A stretch of DNA of 64,000 bases from Pseudomonadota bacterium (GCA_023442945.1 JAEZWW010000089.1:1-64000), one strand, 5' to 3'. Positions 51,093-63,036 are shown, counted from the stretch's first letter. Made by a program: numbers and translations. The notes: a model not told the origin generated them from the letters alone.

Positions 51093-51584
51093 ATGAACCG
51101 CCCTGACGCCGTGCTGATCCAGACCAAAGACTTCGACGTGGCCGCCGAGATCGCCGCCCTGCGCGCCGGCGACGGGCGCGTCGGTGCCGTGTGCAGCTTT
51201 GTCGGCACCGTGCGCGACCGCAACGGCGCTGCGCCGGCCGGCAGCGTGCAGGCGATGGAGCTGGAGCACTACCCCGGCATGACCGAGAAGGCGATCACCC
51301 AGATGATCGACGCGGCGCACCAGCGCTTTGACATCCTGGGCGCGCGCGTCATCCACCGCGTGGGCGTGCTGCAGCCGCAGGACCAGATCGTGCTGGTCGT
51401 CGTCAGCTCGGCCCACCGCGGCGAATCCTTCCAGGCCTGCGAATTCCTGATGGATTACCTCAAGACCCAGGCGCCGTTCTGGAAGAAGGAAACCACGCCC
51501 GATGGCGCGCACTGGGTCGACGCGCGCGTGCAGGACGACGCGGCGCTGGCGCGCTGGGGTATTGAAGCCAACAACGCCGGCTAG
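51093..51584 (+). CDS. moaE: Molybdopterin synthase catalytic subunit
   Basis: 163 aa. MoaE features: VGAVCSFVGTVRDRN, LEHYPGMTEKAI, IHRVGVLQPQDQIVLVVVSSAHRGESFQACEFLMDYLKTQAPFWKKE with the catalytic lysines. It transfers sulfur from MoaD to precursor Z. Met codons at 51075 and 51093 are both possible starts; the second gives the family-typical N-terminus. Confidence 0.95.
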   Translation: MNRPDAVLIQTKDFDVAAEIAALRAGDGRVGAVCSFVGTVRDRNGAAPAGSVQAMELEHYPGMTEKAITQMIDAAHQRFDILGARVIHRVGVLQPQDQIVLVVVSSAHRGESFQACEFLMDYLKTQAPFWKKETTPDGAHWVDARVQDDAALARWGIEANNAG

Positions 51585-51613
51585 CAGCAGCGCTGACCTG
51601 AGGCGTCGGCGCC

Positions 51614-52471
51614 TCAGGGTGCGATCTGCGCCGTCTCGGCCAGTGCAGCCGCTTCGGCCGTGCAATCGGCGGCGTTGGGCGCGGTGCCGGCTTGGCGTGC
51701 CTTGGCAACCTCGTTGCGCGCGGCGGCCAACTGGGCCAGGTAGTCTGCGTTGCTGTGCAGACGGGCCACCGTGGCGGCGCCGACCAGCCAGCCGGCCTGG
51801 ATGTCGCTTTGCCAGTGGACGCCGCAGACCGAGCGGCTTTGGCCGAAGGCGCGGCCGCGCTGCAGGATCTCGTTGGCGCGTTCGGGCGCGACTTCGGCCA
51901 GGCTCAGCGCCCAGGCCCAGCCCAGCGACGCGTGGCCCGACGGGTACGAGCCGTCTTTGGACAGCTTGACCTCTTCGTCCGGCGTGCAGGTCGGGTGCTT
52001 CAGCGCGACGAAGGGGCGGGTGCGGTTGTAGTGGTTCTTGGCCTTGTACGTGGCCAGGCCCGCGTCGGTCAGTGTGCGGCGCAGCAGCATGTTCAGGTGG
52101 GGCGTGTCGGCTTCGGACACGCGCACGCCCAGGGCGCACGAGAACGTGCTGGCCGCGTCCGGGAAGCGCAGCTGCGCGTCCTTGCGTGCCTGCGCGCCGC
52201 GGGGCCCCGGCACCAGTGCGGCCAGGCGGTGCGCGGTGGCCATGTCGACGGCGTAAGCCGGAGAATCGGCCGCGGGGGGCGCTGGCACCAGGGCCAGGCT
52301 GTCGGGCGCTTCCCCGGCAGCCAGGTAACCCTTGAGCAGGCCCGAGCCCGCACGGTATTCGCCGACCTCGTCGGCCCGCACGGACGGTGTGGCGGTGGGG
52401 GATGGCGTGCTGGCGCAGGCGCCGAGCAGGGCGGCGCTGCAGGCCAAGGCCAGGGTCGCGTGGCGTTTCAT
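51614..52471 (-). CDS. Class A non-specific acid phosphatase (PAP2), lipoprotein
   Basis: 285 aa. Three PAP2 motifs are intact: KNHYNRTRP (K-x6-RP), SYPSGHASLGW (PSGH) and SRSVCGVHWQSD (SR-x5-H-x3-D), the last as in PhoN/PhoC enzymes. The start is a signal with lipobox LLGAC, so the enzyme is probably attached to the outer membrane and hydrolyses organic phosphates in the periplasm. The ATG at 52471 is preferred because the lipoprotein signal begins there. Confidence 0.92.
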   Translation of the reverse strand: MKRHATLALACSAALLGACASTPSPTATPSVRADEVGEYRAGSGLLKGYLAAGEAPDSLALVPAPPAADSPAYAVDMATAHRLAALVPGPRGAQARKDAQLRFPDAASTFSCALGVRVSEADTPHLNMLLRRTLTDAGLATYKAKNHYNRTRPFVALKHPTCTPDEEVKLSKDGSYPSGHASLGWAWALSLAEVAPERANEILQRGRAFGQSRSVCGVHWQSDIQAGWLVGAATVARLHSNADYLAQLAAARNEVAKARQAGTAPNAADCTAEAAALAETAQIAP

Positions 52472-52629
52472 GGGGTCTCCTCCTTCATTGGGTGTGCGCT
52501 GCGGCCATTTCAAGCAGCGCCATGCAGTGTAGGTAGGCGCAGGACCTGCACCATTCGCTTGCGTGACAGGCCGCTGAACGCTGGGAGGGTCCGGTGGCCG
52601 ATGCGCAGTGCAGCGGCAGAATCGGCGCC

Positions 52630-53211
52630 ATGTCATGGAATTGCAATGGCGGGGCCCGAGTCGCCCTGCGGGCCGCGCGCACGGGCGCAATGGGGTTGGC
52701 GCTGGCGTTGGCAGCGATGTCGGGGGCGCAGGCGCAGTCGGGTGAGGCGCCGTCAGCGCAGGCGGGCACGCAAGCTTGGGTGGCGACGGTCACTTACGTG
52801 GTCGATGGCGATTCGATCTGGGTCCGTTCGGCCGAACGCGGTGCGCGCGTCAAGCTGCGCCTGTTGGGCATCGACGCGCCCGAGGTGTGCCAGCCGCTCG
52901 GGCCCGAGGCGCGCCAGGCGCTGCAGCGGATGGCGCTGAACCAGCGCGTGCGCGTGGCCGTGCGGGGGCGCGACCGCTATGGCCGCGCGCTGGCCACGGT
53001 GGTGCGCGCACAGGACGGCGCGGACTTGGCGCAGGCCATGGTGCGCGCGGGCTGGGCCTGGGCCGATGCGTTCAGCTGGCACCGGGCAGCGTACGCCGCC
53101 GACGAGGCCAGCGCGCGCGACGCGCGGCGCGGCGTCTTTGCCCAGGCAACGGCTGAGCGGCCGTCCGACTTTCGCCGGCGCCATGGCCCGTGCGTGCCGG
53201 CCAAGCGCTAG
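52630..53211 (+). CDS. Thermonuclease-family (SNase) protein, exported
   Basis: 193 aa. A hydrophobic signal segment (GAMGLALALAAMSGAQAQ) is followed by an SNase domain: VTYVVDGDSIWV, KLRLLGIDAPEVCQPLG with the catalytic Arg and Glu/Asp, and RGRDRYGRALATVV with the second Arg. It cuts nucleic acids outside the cytoplasm. In-frame Met codons at 52594 and 52630 are alternatives. It sits between the acid phosphatase and clpB. Confidence 0.87.
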   Translation: MSWNCNGGARVALRAARTGAMGLALALAAMSGAQAQSGEAPSAQAGTQAWVATVTYVVDGDSIWVRSAERGARVKLRLLGIDAPEVCQPLGPEARQALQRMALNQRVRVAVRGRDRYGRALATVVRAQDGADLAQAMVRAGWAWADAFSWHRAAYAADEASARDARRGVFAQATAERPSDFRRRHGPCVPAKR

Positions 53212-53214
53212 ATA

Positions 53215-53278
53215 ACTATCAAAACAGTAGCTGACCGCGCTGGTGGTTCTAGGGCCACAGGCCAATTTCACTTGAATT
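53215..53278 (+). repeat. Dispersed repeat family A, copy 12
   Basis: ATCAAAACAGTAGCTGACCG, CGCTGGTGGTTCTAGGGCCA and CAGGCCAATTTCACTTGAAT, just behind the nuclease stop. Confidence 0.78.
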
Positions 53279-53323
53279 CGCCAGGAAAACACCGAACAGC
53301 CCAACAGATCGCTCAAGTTTTGG

Positions 53324-53351
53324 CTTGAACCCCCCTGGGTGAACCCTATAT
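53324..53351 (+). promoter_or_regulatory. Sigma-32 type heat-shock promoter of clpB
   Basis: CTTGAAC at 53324-53330 and CCCTATAT at 53344-53351 with a 13-nt spacer match the sigma-32 pattern CTTGAA-N11-16-CCCCATnT. It lies 21 bp upstream of the clpB start. Confidence 0.8.
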
Positions 53352-53372
53352 GCTGAGCATTCGGAGGTTTTC

Positions 53373-55970
<2,598 letters not shown>

Positions 55971-55980
55971 GCGCGCAGCC

Positions 55981-56013
55981 ACCGCTCGTCCCGCAAGGGG
56001 CGAGCGGTTTTTT
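55981..56013 (+). terminator. Intrinsic terminator of clpB
   Basis: Stem ACCGCTCG / CGAGCGGT with a 12-nt loop and a T run, 10 bp behind the stop codon. Confidence 0.93.
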
Positions 56014-56160
56014 ATTGGTGCGATCACGGCGGCACAGGTTGCGGCCAGCGTTCGCCTCGCCTCGCAGCGGGGCTCATTGCCTCTGGTCACTGGGCGACCA
56101 CCCGGCTTGGCGCTGGTCGACACGCAGCGCGCTGCGAATTCCCATCACCCTGTTAGCTAT

Positions 56161-56219
56161 GAATTGAGTAGCTGCCCGTGCAGACGGTTGTAGGGCGTCA
56201 GGTCGATTTCATTTGAAAT
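56161..56219 (+). repeat. Dispersed repeat family A, copy 13
   Basis: TTGAGTAGCTGCCCGTGCAG, ACGGTTGTAGGGCGTCAGGT and CGATTTCATTTGAAATG with a perfect ATTTCA / TGAAAT terminal dyad. It supplies the stop and last codons of the AraC gene. Confidence 0.8.
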
Positions 56220-57022
56220 GCGCTGGGCGACTGACCGAGTTGCGCTTTGACCATGGCGCCGAAGGCGCTTTCGCTGGCGTAGCCGCAGGCGGCGGCCACC
56301 TGGCCCACGGACTGGCCCTGCGCAAGCAGCGGCAGTGCTTGAGCCAGCACCACCTGGCGGCGCCAGTGCGGGTAAGACGTGCCGAGTTCGTCGCGGAACA
56401 GCCGCGCCGCCGTGCGCTCGCTCGCGCCGACGCGGTGCGCCCAGTCGGCCAGCGTGGCGCGCTCGGCGGGCGCGTGCAGCACGGCCTCGCACAGCGCGCG
56501 CAGGCGCTTGTCGCCGCCTTCGGCGCGCGGCAGCGGGATACCCAGCGGGGCGGTTTCAGCACGGACCAACTCCAGCAGCATCAGCGCCGCCATGTGTGCT
56601 TCGCGCGCGCCGGGCTCGGCATGTTCAAGCGCCAGGAACAGCTCGCGCAGCAACGGCGAGACGGCGAACATGCGGCTGGCCTGCCAACCGGGCGGGGACA
56701 CGCCGGGGTCCAGGTACAGCGTGTGCATATCGGCCGTGCTCAACACCGCCACCGTGTGCCGACTGTGCGGCGCGATCCAGACGGCACGCGACGAGGGCAC
56801 GACGTAACGCGTGTCGTGCCCCGCACACAGGTCTTGCACGCTGACATGCAGCGTGCCGCTGGCGCAGTAGGCGATCTGCGCCCACGGGTGGTCGTGCGGC
56901 TCGAAATGCGTGTCGGTCCTGACCTCGCGTGCGCGCTTGCCCCGCACCGGGCGCTCGGGTGACGGTTGGTAGCGACCCTGGTCGGCGAGGACGGGCCGGG
57001 ATGAGGGGCGGTGCCGCGGCAT
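56198..57022 (-). CDS. AraC family transcriptional regulator
   Basis: 274 aa. The N-terminal half is cupin-like (FEPHDHPWAQIAYCASGTLHV, WIAPHSRHTVAVL); the C-terminal 100 residues hold two helix-turn-helix motifs (ATLADWAHRVGASERTAARLFRDEL and SVGQVAAACGYASESAFGAMVKA). The last few residues (about QMKST) come from repeat A copy 13. It is divergent from an Fsr-like exporter across 176 bp and probably controls it. Confidence 0.9.
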   Translation of the reverse strand: MPRHRPSSRPVLADQGRYQPSPERPVRGKRAREVRTDTHFEPHDHPWAQIAYCASGTLHVSVQDLCAGHDTRYVVPSSRAVWIAPHSRHTVAVLSTADMHTLYLDPGVSPPGWQASRMFAVSPLLRELFLALEHAEPGAREAHMAALMLLELVRAETAPLGIPLPRAEGGDKRLRALCEAVLHAPAERATLADWAHRVGASERTAARLFRDELGTSYPHWRRQVVLAQALPLLAQGQSVGQVAAACGYASESAFGAMVKAQLGQSPSAFQMKST

Positions 57023-57198
57023 GGCAGGCTGATCGGGGGTATCGAGCGGGTTGGCGGATTTTCGACGATTGTTGGCAAACGCGCGCTTTTCTGCAAGCGC
57101 CGCGACGGGCAGCTTGCCCCTAACATCGTGCCATCGGTCGTTGACGACCGCCGCTGTCTGGCGGTGCCGATGCCCGATCTCACGCCTGGAATTTGCCC

Positions 57199-58473
57199 AT
57201 GAACCCCGCCACCCAGATGGCCGGCGCCGCTGCTGCCGTCGCTCCTGTCCCCCCGCCGCCGCTGCGCGACGACGCCACCGTAATCGGCCTGGTCGGCCTG
57301 GCGCACGCCAGTTCGCACTTCTCGCACCTGCTGCTGCCGCCGTTGTTCCCGATCTTCGCGGCGGAATTCGGGCTGACGTTCTCGCAACTGGGCTTCTTGA
57401 TGACGGTGTTCTTCGTCATCTCCGGCGTCGGGCAGGCGATGTCCGGCTTTCTGGTGGACAAGGTGGGCGCACGGCCCGTGCTGTTTGCCGCCATCGGCTG
57501 TTTCATCGCGGCCTGCTTGGCTGGGTCGATGGCCACCAGCTATGCGGGGCTGATGTTGGTGTCGGTGTTTGCCGGTCTGGGCAACGCGCCGTTCCACCCG
57601 GTGGACTTCTCGATCCTCAACCAACGCGTTTCCAGCGCGCGGCTTGGCTATGGGTTCAGTGCGCACGGCCTGAGCGGCAGCCTGGGCTGGGCCCTGGCGC
57701 CTGCTTTCTTTGCCCTGATGGTGGCCTTTTCCGACTGGCACCGCGCCTATCTTGTGGCGGCGGGTCTCTACGGCGTGATCATCGTCATCCTCTACCTCGG
57801 GCGGACCCATCTGCGCACCGAAGTCGTGGTGCACCAGGCCACACCGTCGGCCAGCGGCGACGTTAGCGCTTTGAGCTTTATGAAACTGCCGGTCGTGTGG
57901 TGGTGTTTCTCGTTCTTCTTTCTGTCCACGATGACGCTGGCCGTGGTGCAAAACTACGCCTCGCCCATCCTCAAGGCCTTGTTCAACGTCAGCTTTGAGG
58001 CCGCCGCCATGACCGTGACGGCCTACATGCTGGCCAGCGCGCTGGGCATGTTGATTGGTGGCTTCGTTGCCGCGCGCATGCCGCGCAACAGCGATCGCGT
58101 CGTGGCCTGGTGCATGGCCGCCGGTGCGGTGCTGATGGCGGTGTGTGCTTCGGGCCTGATGGGCGCGGGCGGGACCATGGTCGCACTCGCCGCCACCGGT
58201 TTCGCTATCGGTGTGGGTGGTCCCAGCCGCGACATGATGATCAAGCGCGCTACGCCCAAGGGTGCCACCGGCCGTGTGTACGGCATCGTCTATTCGGGGC
58301 TGGACACCGGCTTTGCCGTCGCGCCGCTGGTCTTCGGCGTGATGATGGACAACGGCTGGTACCGCGCGACGCTGCTCGGCGGGGCACTGACCTTGCTGCT
58401 GGCCGTCGGCGCGGCGCTGGGCGTGGGTTTGCGCACCCGCGCCAACGAAAGCGCTGCCGCTGCAGCGGCCTGA
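57199..58473 (+). CDS. MFS transporter, fosmidomycin-resistance (Fsr) like
   Basis: 424 aa with about 12 membrane segments and an Ala-rich C-terminal tail. LAHASSHFSHLLLPPLFPIFAAEFGLTFSQLGFLM is the Fsr-type first region; GNAPFHPVDFSILNQRVSSARLGYGFSAHGLSG follows. Export of an antibiotic or metabolite is expected; substrate unknown. The divergent AraC gene is the likely regulator. A 15-bp tandem repeat (TGATCGGCAACGGCC) follows the stop. Confidence 0.87.
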   Translation: MNPATQMAGAAAAVAPVPPPPLRDDATVIGLVGLAHASSHFSHLLLPPLFPIFAAEFGLTFSQLGFLMTVFFVISGVGQAMSGFLVDKVGARPVLFAAIGCFIAACLAGSMATSYAGLMLVSVFAGLGNAPFHPVDFSILNQRVSSARLGYGFSAHGLSGSLGWALAPAFFALMVAFSDWHRAYLVAAGLYGVIIVILYLGRTHLRTEVVVHQATPSASGDVSALSFMKLPVVWWCFSFFFLSTMTLAVVQNYASPILKALFNVSFEAAAMTVTAYMLASALGMLIGGFVAARMPRNSDRVVAWCMAAGAVLMAVCASGLMGAGGTMVALAATGFAIGVGGPSRDMMIKRATPKGATGRVYGIVYSGLDTGFAVAPLVFGVMMDNGWYRATLLGGALTLLLAVGAALGVGLRTRANESAAAAAA

Positions 58474-58533
58474 TCGGCAACGGCCTGATCGGCAACGGCC
58501 GGTCGCAGGCGTGCGGCTTGTGCACAATGGGCC

Positions 58534-60231
58534 ATGACTCAGCGAATTGCCGGCCACCTTCTCGTCGAATGCCTCCTGGCCCAGGGCGTTACCCATGCGT
58601 TTGGCGTACCGGGCGAAAGCTACCTGGCGGCGCTGGATGGTTTTCATGAGCACCGCGACGCGATCCAGTTTGTGATCTGCCGCCAGGAAGGCGGCGCTAG
58701 CTTCATGGCCGAGGCGCACGGCAAGCTGACCGGTCGGCCCGGCGTCTGCTTTGTGACGCGCGGGCCGGGCGCCACCAACGCGAGCATTGGCGTGCACACG
58801 GCGTCGCAGGATTCGACGCCGATGGTGCTGTTTGTCGGTGACGTGGCCAGCCACCAGCGCGATCGCGAGGCGTTTCAGGAAGTGGACTACAGCGCCTTCT
58901 TCGGCGCCTTCGGCATGGCCAAGCGGGTCGAGCGCATCGACAGCGCCGCGCGCATGCCGGAATACGTGGCGCGCGCGTTTGCGACGGCGATGAATGGCCG
59001 ACCGGGTCCGGTCGTGCTGGTCTTGCCGGAAGACATGTTGGTAGAGCCTGTGCCCGAATCGCTGCAGCCGCTGCCGCGCTGGGACCCACCGATGTACGCG
59101 CCCGACCCGGCCGCGATGGCGCAGCTGCAGGCATTGCTGGCTGCGGCCGAGCGGCCCATCGTCATCGCCGGTGGTGGCGGCTGGACACCCGCCAGCGCGC
59201 AGGCGCTGCAGCAGTTTGCCGAGCGTTGGCAGTTGCCCGTGGCGACAGCCATGCGCTTTCAGGACGTGTTCGACAACCGCCACGCGCAGTATGCGGGCGA
59301 CGTGGGCATCGCCATCAACCCGCGCCTGGCCCAACGCATCGAAGACGCCGACCTGGTGCTGGCCGTCGGCCCGCGCCTGGGCGAGATGACGACCAGTGGC
59401 TACACGCTGCTGACCGCGCCGCAGCCCAAGCAAAAGCTCGTGCACGTGCACAGCAGCGCCGAAGAACTGGGCCGCGTGTACCAGCCCGAACTGGCGCTGT
59501 GCGCCACCATGCCGGCCATCGCCACCGCCTTGGCGGCGCTGATGCCGGCCACTGCGCCGCGCTGGTCAGCCTGGACGGAAGGCGCGCACGCCGACTACCT
59601 GGCCAACCAGCAGCCGCAGGCGCTGCCCGGCCCGGTCGACATGCACGCGGTGATGCAGGTGATCCAAGCCGCGCTGCCGGCCGATGCTGCCATCAGCAAC
59701 GGTGCAGGCAACTTCGCCAGCTGGGTGCACCGCTATTTCGCCTACCCCGGCCTGGCAAACGGCGTGAAGACCCAGCTGGCGCCGACCAGCGGTGCCATGG
59801 GCTACGGCGTGCCGGCCGGTATAGCGTGCGCCATCACCACCGGCCGCACGGTGCTGACCATGGCGGGCGACGGCGACTTCATGATGAACGGGCAAGAGCT
59901 GGCGACGGCCGTGCAGTACGGTGGCAAGACCATCATCGTGATCCTGAACAACGGCGTGTTCGGCACCATCCGCATGCACCAGGCGCGTGAATACCCGCAC
60001 CGCCGCGCTGGGACCGAACTGGTCAACCCCGACTTTGTGCAGCTGGCACAAAGCTATGGTTATGCCGCCGAACGGGTGACGCGCACGGAGGAGTTCGAGC
60101 CCGCCTTGCGCGCCGCGCTGTCGCGCGCCCAGGGTACGGTGATCGAGGTGATCCTGAGCGACCAGGTCATCACCACGCGCGTGACGCTCGACACCATTGA
60201 AGACAAGGCTGCCGCGGCCAGGGCTGCGTAA
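58534..60231 (+). CDS. Thiamine-diphosphate enzyme, acetolactate synthase-like
   Basis: 565 aa. The ThDP fold is complete: the activating Glu in CRQEGGASFMAEAHGKLTGRPG, a central FAD/Rossmann-type domain (PIVIAGGGGWTP), and the ThDP-magnesium motif GDGDFMMNGQELATAVQYGG...ILNN. Members of this group include acetolactate synthase, oxalyl-CoA decarboxylase and related lyases; the precise substrate is not clear. It follows the Fsr-like gene by 61 bp and may share its transcript. Confidence 0.88.
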   Translation: MTQRIAGHLLVECLLAQGVTHAFGVPGESYLAALDGFHEHRDAIQFVICRQEGGASFMAEAHGKLTGRPGVCFVTRGPGATNASIGVHTASQDSTPMVLFVGDVASHQRDREAFQEVDYSAFFGAFGMAKRVERIDSAARMPEYVARAFATAMNGRPGPVVLVLPEDMLVEPVPESLQPLPRWDPPMYAPDPAAMAQLQALLAAAERPIVIAGGGGWTPASAQALQQFAERWQLPVATAMRFQDVFDNRHAQYAGDVGIAINPRLAQRIEDADLVLAVGPRLGEMTTSGYTLLTAPQPKQKLVHVHSSAEELGRVYQPELALCATMPAIATALAALMPATAPRWSAWTEGAHADYLANQQPQALPGPVDMHAVMQVIQAALPADAAISNGAGNFASWVHRYFAYPGLANGVKTQLAPTSGAMGYGVPAGIACAITTGRTVLTMAGDGDFMMNGQELATAVQYGGKTIIVILNNGVFGTIRMHQAREYPHRRAGTELVNPDFVQLAQSYGYAAERVTRTEEFEPALRAALSRAQGTVIEVILSDQVITTRVTLDTIEDKAAAARAA

Positions 60232-60310
60232 GCGGTGGCTGTGCAGACCGGCCTAGGGCTGCTGCCGCAGCAAGCTGTCGATCCGACCCTGCAGCGGGAG
60301 CGGGGACAAA

Positions 60311-60336
60311 AAAACCGGCCCTGAGGCCGGTTTTTT
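60311..60336. terminator. Bidirectional intrinsic terminator
   Basis: AAAACCGGCC / GGCCGGTTTT stem with a CTGA loop, with A and T runs on both sides, between convergent genes. Confidence 0.93.
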
Positions 60337-60360
60337 CATGGGGCGCTGGGCCCGCTTCGA

Positions 60361-60657
60361 TCAGGACAGGTGTGCGCTGATCAGCTTGGTCATCTCGAAC
60401 ATCGTGACCTGCGGCTTCTTGAAGATTTCCTTCAGTTTGGCGTCGGCGTTGATGTTGCGCTTGTTCGCTGCGTCTTGCAGGTTGTTGGCCTTGATGTATT
60501 CCCAGACCTTTTTCGTGACTTCGGTGCGGGGCATCGGCTTGTTGCCGATCACCGCGGCCAGTGCCGGGCTGGGCGTCATCGGCTTCATGAAGGCGGCGCT
60601 GGGAGCGCGCTTGGCCGGTGCAGCCGTTTTGGCCGGAGCTTTCTTTGCAGTTGCCAT
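60361..60657 (-). CDS. SWIB/MDM2 domain protein
   Basis: 98 aa. An AK/AP-rich N-terminal tail of about 20 residues is followed by a complete SWIB domain (MKPMTPSPALAAVIGNKPM...VWEYIKANNLQDAANKRNINADAKLKEIF...VTMFEMTKLISAHL). Such proteins are common in beta- and gammaproteobacteria and chlamydiae; a nucleoid or DNA-topology role is suspected but not shown. Stand-alone gene convergent with the ThDP enzyme gene. Confidence 0.9.
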   Translation of the reverse strand: MATAKKAPAKTAAPAKRAPSAAFMKPMTPSPALAAVIGNKPMPRTEVTKKVWEYIKANNLQDAANKRNINADAKLKEIFKKPQVTMFEMTKLISAHLS

Positions 60658-60967
60658 GGTTGTTGATCCTCTTAATCGGGTTCTGAACTGTCTTGCCGTT
60701 GGTAGCGGATGTTCGCACCCGCCTGGCTGAGTCGGATGCTACTGGATAAGTAGCACGCTTCCAAGAGGAAAGTTGGGTTTTTCGTCGCTTCCTGTTGCTT
60801 TTTCCTCCCGCACGGCGCCGCACGCAGTCTTTCGGGTGCATGCGGTGGGCGGTATGTGTGCAAGTGTGACGCGTTAGCGGGCTGCGGGCAGGTCCTGGCG
60901 CCGCTGTTTTGGGGACGCCGCGCGCCAGTTGGGTATGCTTTCGAACACCATTAGCTGTGATGTGGAG

Positions 60968-61474
60968 ATGCTTGTGCCCGCTGCTGCCTTTGCCACCTGT
61001 GACCTGTGCGATGCCCATGAGGGCGATACCTCTGGGGCGTTTCGCGTGCTGCCGCCGGTCTTTCGCGACTTCGGCGCGCCGCAAGCGTTCAGCGGCCCGG
61101 TGCACACGTTGCGCTGCCCGGAAGACAACTCGCGCGTGCGCGAGGCGGTGAACGCACCGGGCGAAGGCCGCGTGCTGGTGGTCGACGGCGGCGCTTCACT
61201 GCGGCGCGCGTTGGTCGGCGGGAATCTGGCGGTGGCGGCGGCCCAAAACGGCTGGGCCGGCATCGTCGTCGATGGCTGCGTGCGCGACGTGGCCGAGCTG
61301 CGCGCCGCCGGCGTGCCGATCCGCGCGCTGGCGCTCAACCCGCTGCGCACCGACAAGCGCGGCGAAGGCCAGGCCGGCGTGCCGGTGCAGGTACAAGGTG
61401 TGTGGGTGCGTCCGGGGGACTGGTTGTACGCCGATGAAGACGGCATCGTGGTCGCAGACCGCGCGCTGCTCTGA
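60968..61474 (+). CDS. RraA family regulator of RNase E activity / aldolase-like
   Basis: 168 aa. The RraA-type segments FATCDLCDAHEGD, LVVDGGASLRRALVGGNLAVAAAQNGWAGIVVDGCVRDVAEL and LNPLRTDKRGEGQAGVPVQV are clear. In E. coli RraA restrains RNase E; some relatives are 4-hydroxy-4-methyl-2-oxoglutarate aldolases. The ATG at 60968 follows a TGTGGAG sequence. The intact DGCVRD supports either role. Confidence 0.9.
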   Translation: MLVPAAAFATCDLCDAHEGDTSGAFRVLPPVFRDFGAPQAFSGPVHTLRCPEDNSRVREAVNAPGEGRVLVVDGGASLRRALVGGNLAVAAAQNGWAGIVVDGCVRDVAELRAAGVPIRALALNPLRTDKRGEGQAGVPVQVQGVWVRPGDWLYADEDGIVVADRALL

Positions 61475-61547
61475 CCGCCGGCGTTCGCGGCCACGGCGCT
61501 GGGCGGCGCAGCGAAAGCCTGCCCGGCCGCGACCGCTGGTTTTGAGA

Positions 61548-61602
61548 GAAATTGGGCGGTAGCCCTACAGCCACCGGCGCAAGCAGCTATTGTTAACGTA
61601 GC
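61548..61602 (-). repeat. Dispersed repeat family A, copy 14
   Basis: AAATTGGGCGGTAGCCCTAC, AGCCACCGGCGCAAGCAGCT and ATTGTTAACGTAG. Confidence 0.75.
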
Positions 61603-61682
61603 AAGTGGCGTGGCGCCCTGCCACACGGCGACGCCGAACGGTGGCCGCTAGAGCCCGTTTCCGTCCTCATCAGAGCGCCTGT

Positions 61683-62630
61683 TCAAGCCTTGGGCGGCCG
61701 CACCCGCAGCGCCGCGCGCGAGGGCAGGGTGGCCAGCACCACGCCGGCCAGCGCCAGGCCGAAGGCAATCAACTGCGTGCTGTCCATCTTTTCGCCCAAG
61801 GCCAGCACGCCGACCACCGCCGCGCTGATCGGCAACAGCACCGTGAACACGCCGGCCTGCGCCGCCGGCACGTGCTTCAACCCGGTCATCCACAGCCACA
61901 CCGACCACATGCAGGCCGCCAGCGCATAAAAAACCAGCAGCACCCAGGTGCCCGGAGTGACAGCGCCAAAGTCAAAACCGAGCGCCAGCCACAGGCCGAA
62001 GGGCGTGCTCAGCACCAGGCCCCACAGGTTGATCAGCGCGCTGATGCGCCGCGGCGTCAGGCTGCCCGTCAGCTTTTTGCCGATCACCGCGTAGCTGGCT
62101 TCGCAGAACACGGCGGCGATCAGCAGCAGGTTGCCCAGCCACACCAGATTATGGGTGTTATCGGCCTCCGGCCCTACAGCGGCGTGCGCGGACAGCTGCG
62201 TTTTCGATAGCGACAGCAGGCCGATGCCCAGCACCGCGCAGGCCACGCCCGCCCACACCCGCGGCGCCACGCGCTCGCGCAGGAAGATCCAGGACAGCAG
62301 CGCCACCGCCGCCGGGATCGCCGCCATGATCACGCCGGCCGACACGGCCGTGGTCAGCTTCACGCCGCTGATCATGCACAGCGTGAAGAGGAAGTTGCCC
62401 AGAAACGATTCCAGAAACAGCAGGCGGCGCGTCTGCGGGCTCATCGCCGGCTCGCTCGCCGGCTTCTTGAGCCACGGCAACATGGCCACAGCGCCGATGC
62501 CGAAGCGCAACCACGCCAGCAACATCACCGGAAACACGAGCGCCAGAGGCTTGGTCAGCGCCACGTAGCTGCCGACCAGCACCATGGACGCGCCCAGGGC
62601 CAGGTAGGCGAGGGGGCGGGGGGTGTGCAT
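61683..62630 (-). CDS. EamA/DMT family transporter with repeat-derived loop
   Basis: 315 aa with ten hydrophobic segments in two EamA halves. The first half ends with VLGIGLLSLSKTQLSA, then comes an inserted stretch HAAVGPEADNTHN encoded by repeat A copy 15, after which WLGNLLLIAAVFCEASYAVIGKKL starts the second half. The insertion lies in the loop between membrane segments and keeps the frame. Substrate unknown; these are metabolite exporters. The ATG at 62630 opens directly before the first helix. Confidence 0.88.
   Translation of the reverse strand: MHTPRPLAYLALGASMVLVGSYVALTKPLALVFPVMLLAWLRFGIGAVAMLPWLKKPASEPAMSPQTRRLLFLESFLGNFLFTLCMISGVKLTTAVSAGVIMAAIPAAVALLSWIFLRERVAPRVWAGVACAVLGIGLLSLSKTQLSAHAAVGPEADNTHNLVWLGNLLLIAAVFCEASYAVIGKKLTGSLTPRRISALINLWGLVLSTPFGLWLALGFDFGAVTPGTWVLLVFYALAACMWSVWLWMTGLKHVPAAQAGVFTVLLPISAAVVGVLALGEKMDSTQLIAFGLALAGVVLATLPSRAALRVRPPKA
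62159..62210 (-). repeat. Dispersed repeat family A, copy 15, inside a gene
   Basis: TATCGGCCTCCGGCCCTACA, GCGGCGTGCGCGGACAGCTG and CGTTTTCGATAG. It matches the intergenic copies but is translated within the EamA gene. Confidence 0.8.
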
Positions 62631-63036
62631 GCGGTGGGGGCGACGGGGAAGTGGTGGTGCAGGAATATACGTGAGCGGGGTGGCGCTGGATGGGGCGGTT
62701 GCACCGGGTCGGCGTTTGCGCTGTTGGGGGTTGGGGGCCAGCCACAGAGATGGCAAGGGGAGCGGGGAAGGCGCGCCAGGCCGTGCCAGCGCTGACGAGG
62801 CAAGGGCCGCGCCAAGGCAATCGGGCGACGAAGGGGGCAAGTGGTCGCGTCGCAGCCTCAGCGGCACTGGCGCCGGCGGGATTGCGTTGCATCGAATTTC
62901 ACATGGCTAAATTCAATTCCCGTAATGTAAAAAATAGATTTGCGGCGGCGCACCATTTTTTCTCAATATGGAAGATGAATTTCCACAATGAGATATCTGC
63001 TTGTTAAGTGATTGATTTGTATGATTGAAAAATAAG

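Noticed and set aside
58471..58502. Tandem TGATCGGCAACGGCC pair behind the Fsr-like gene
   Set aside because: Two short copies only, most simply a local slippage event.
56740..59451. Open frame of 903 codons on the minus strand opposite the MFS and ThDP genes
   Set aside because: Overlaps two clear plus-strand genes and has low-complexity His/Arg-rich content.
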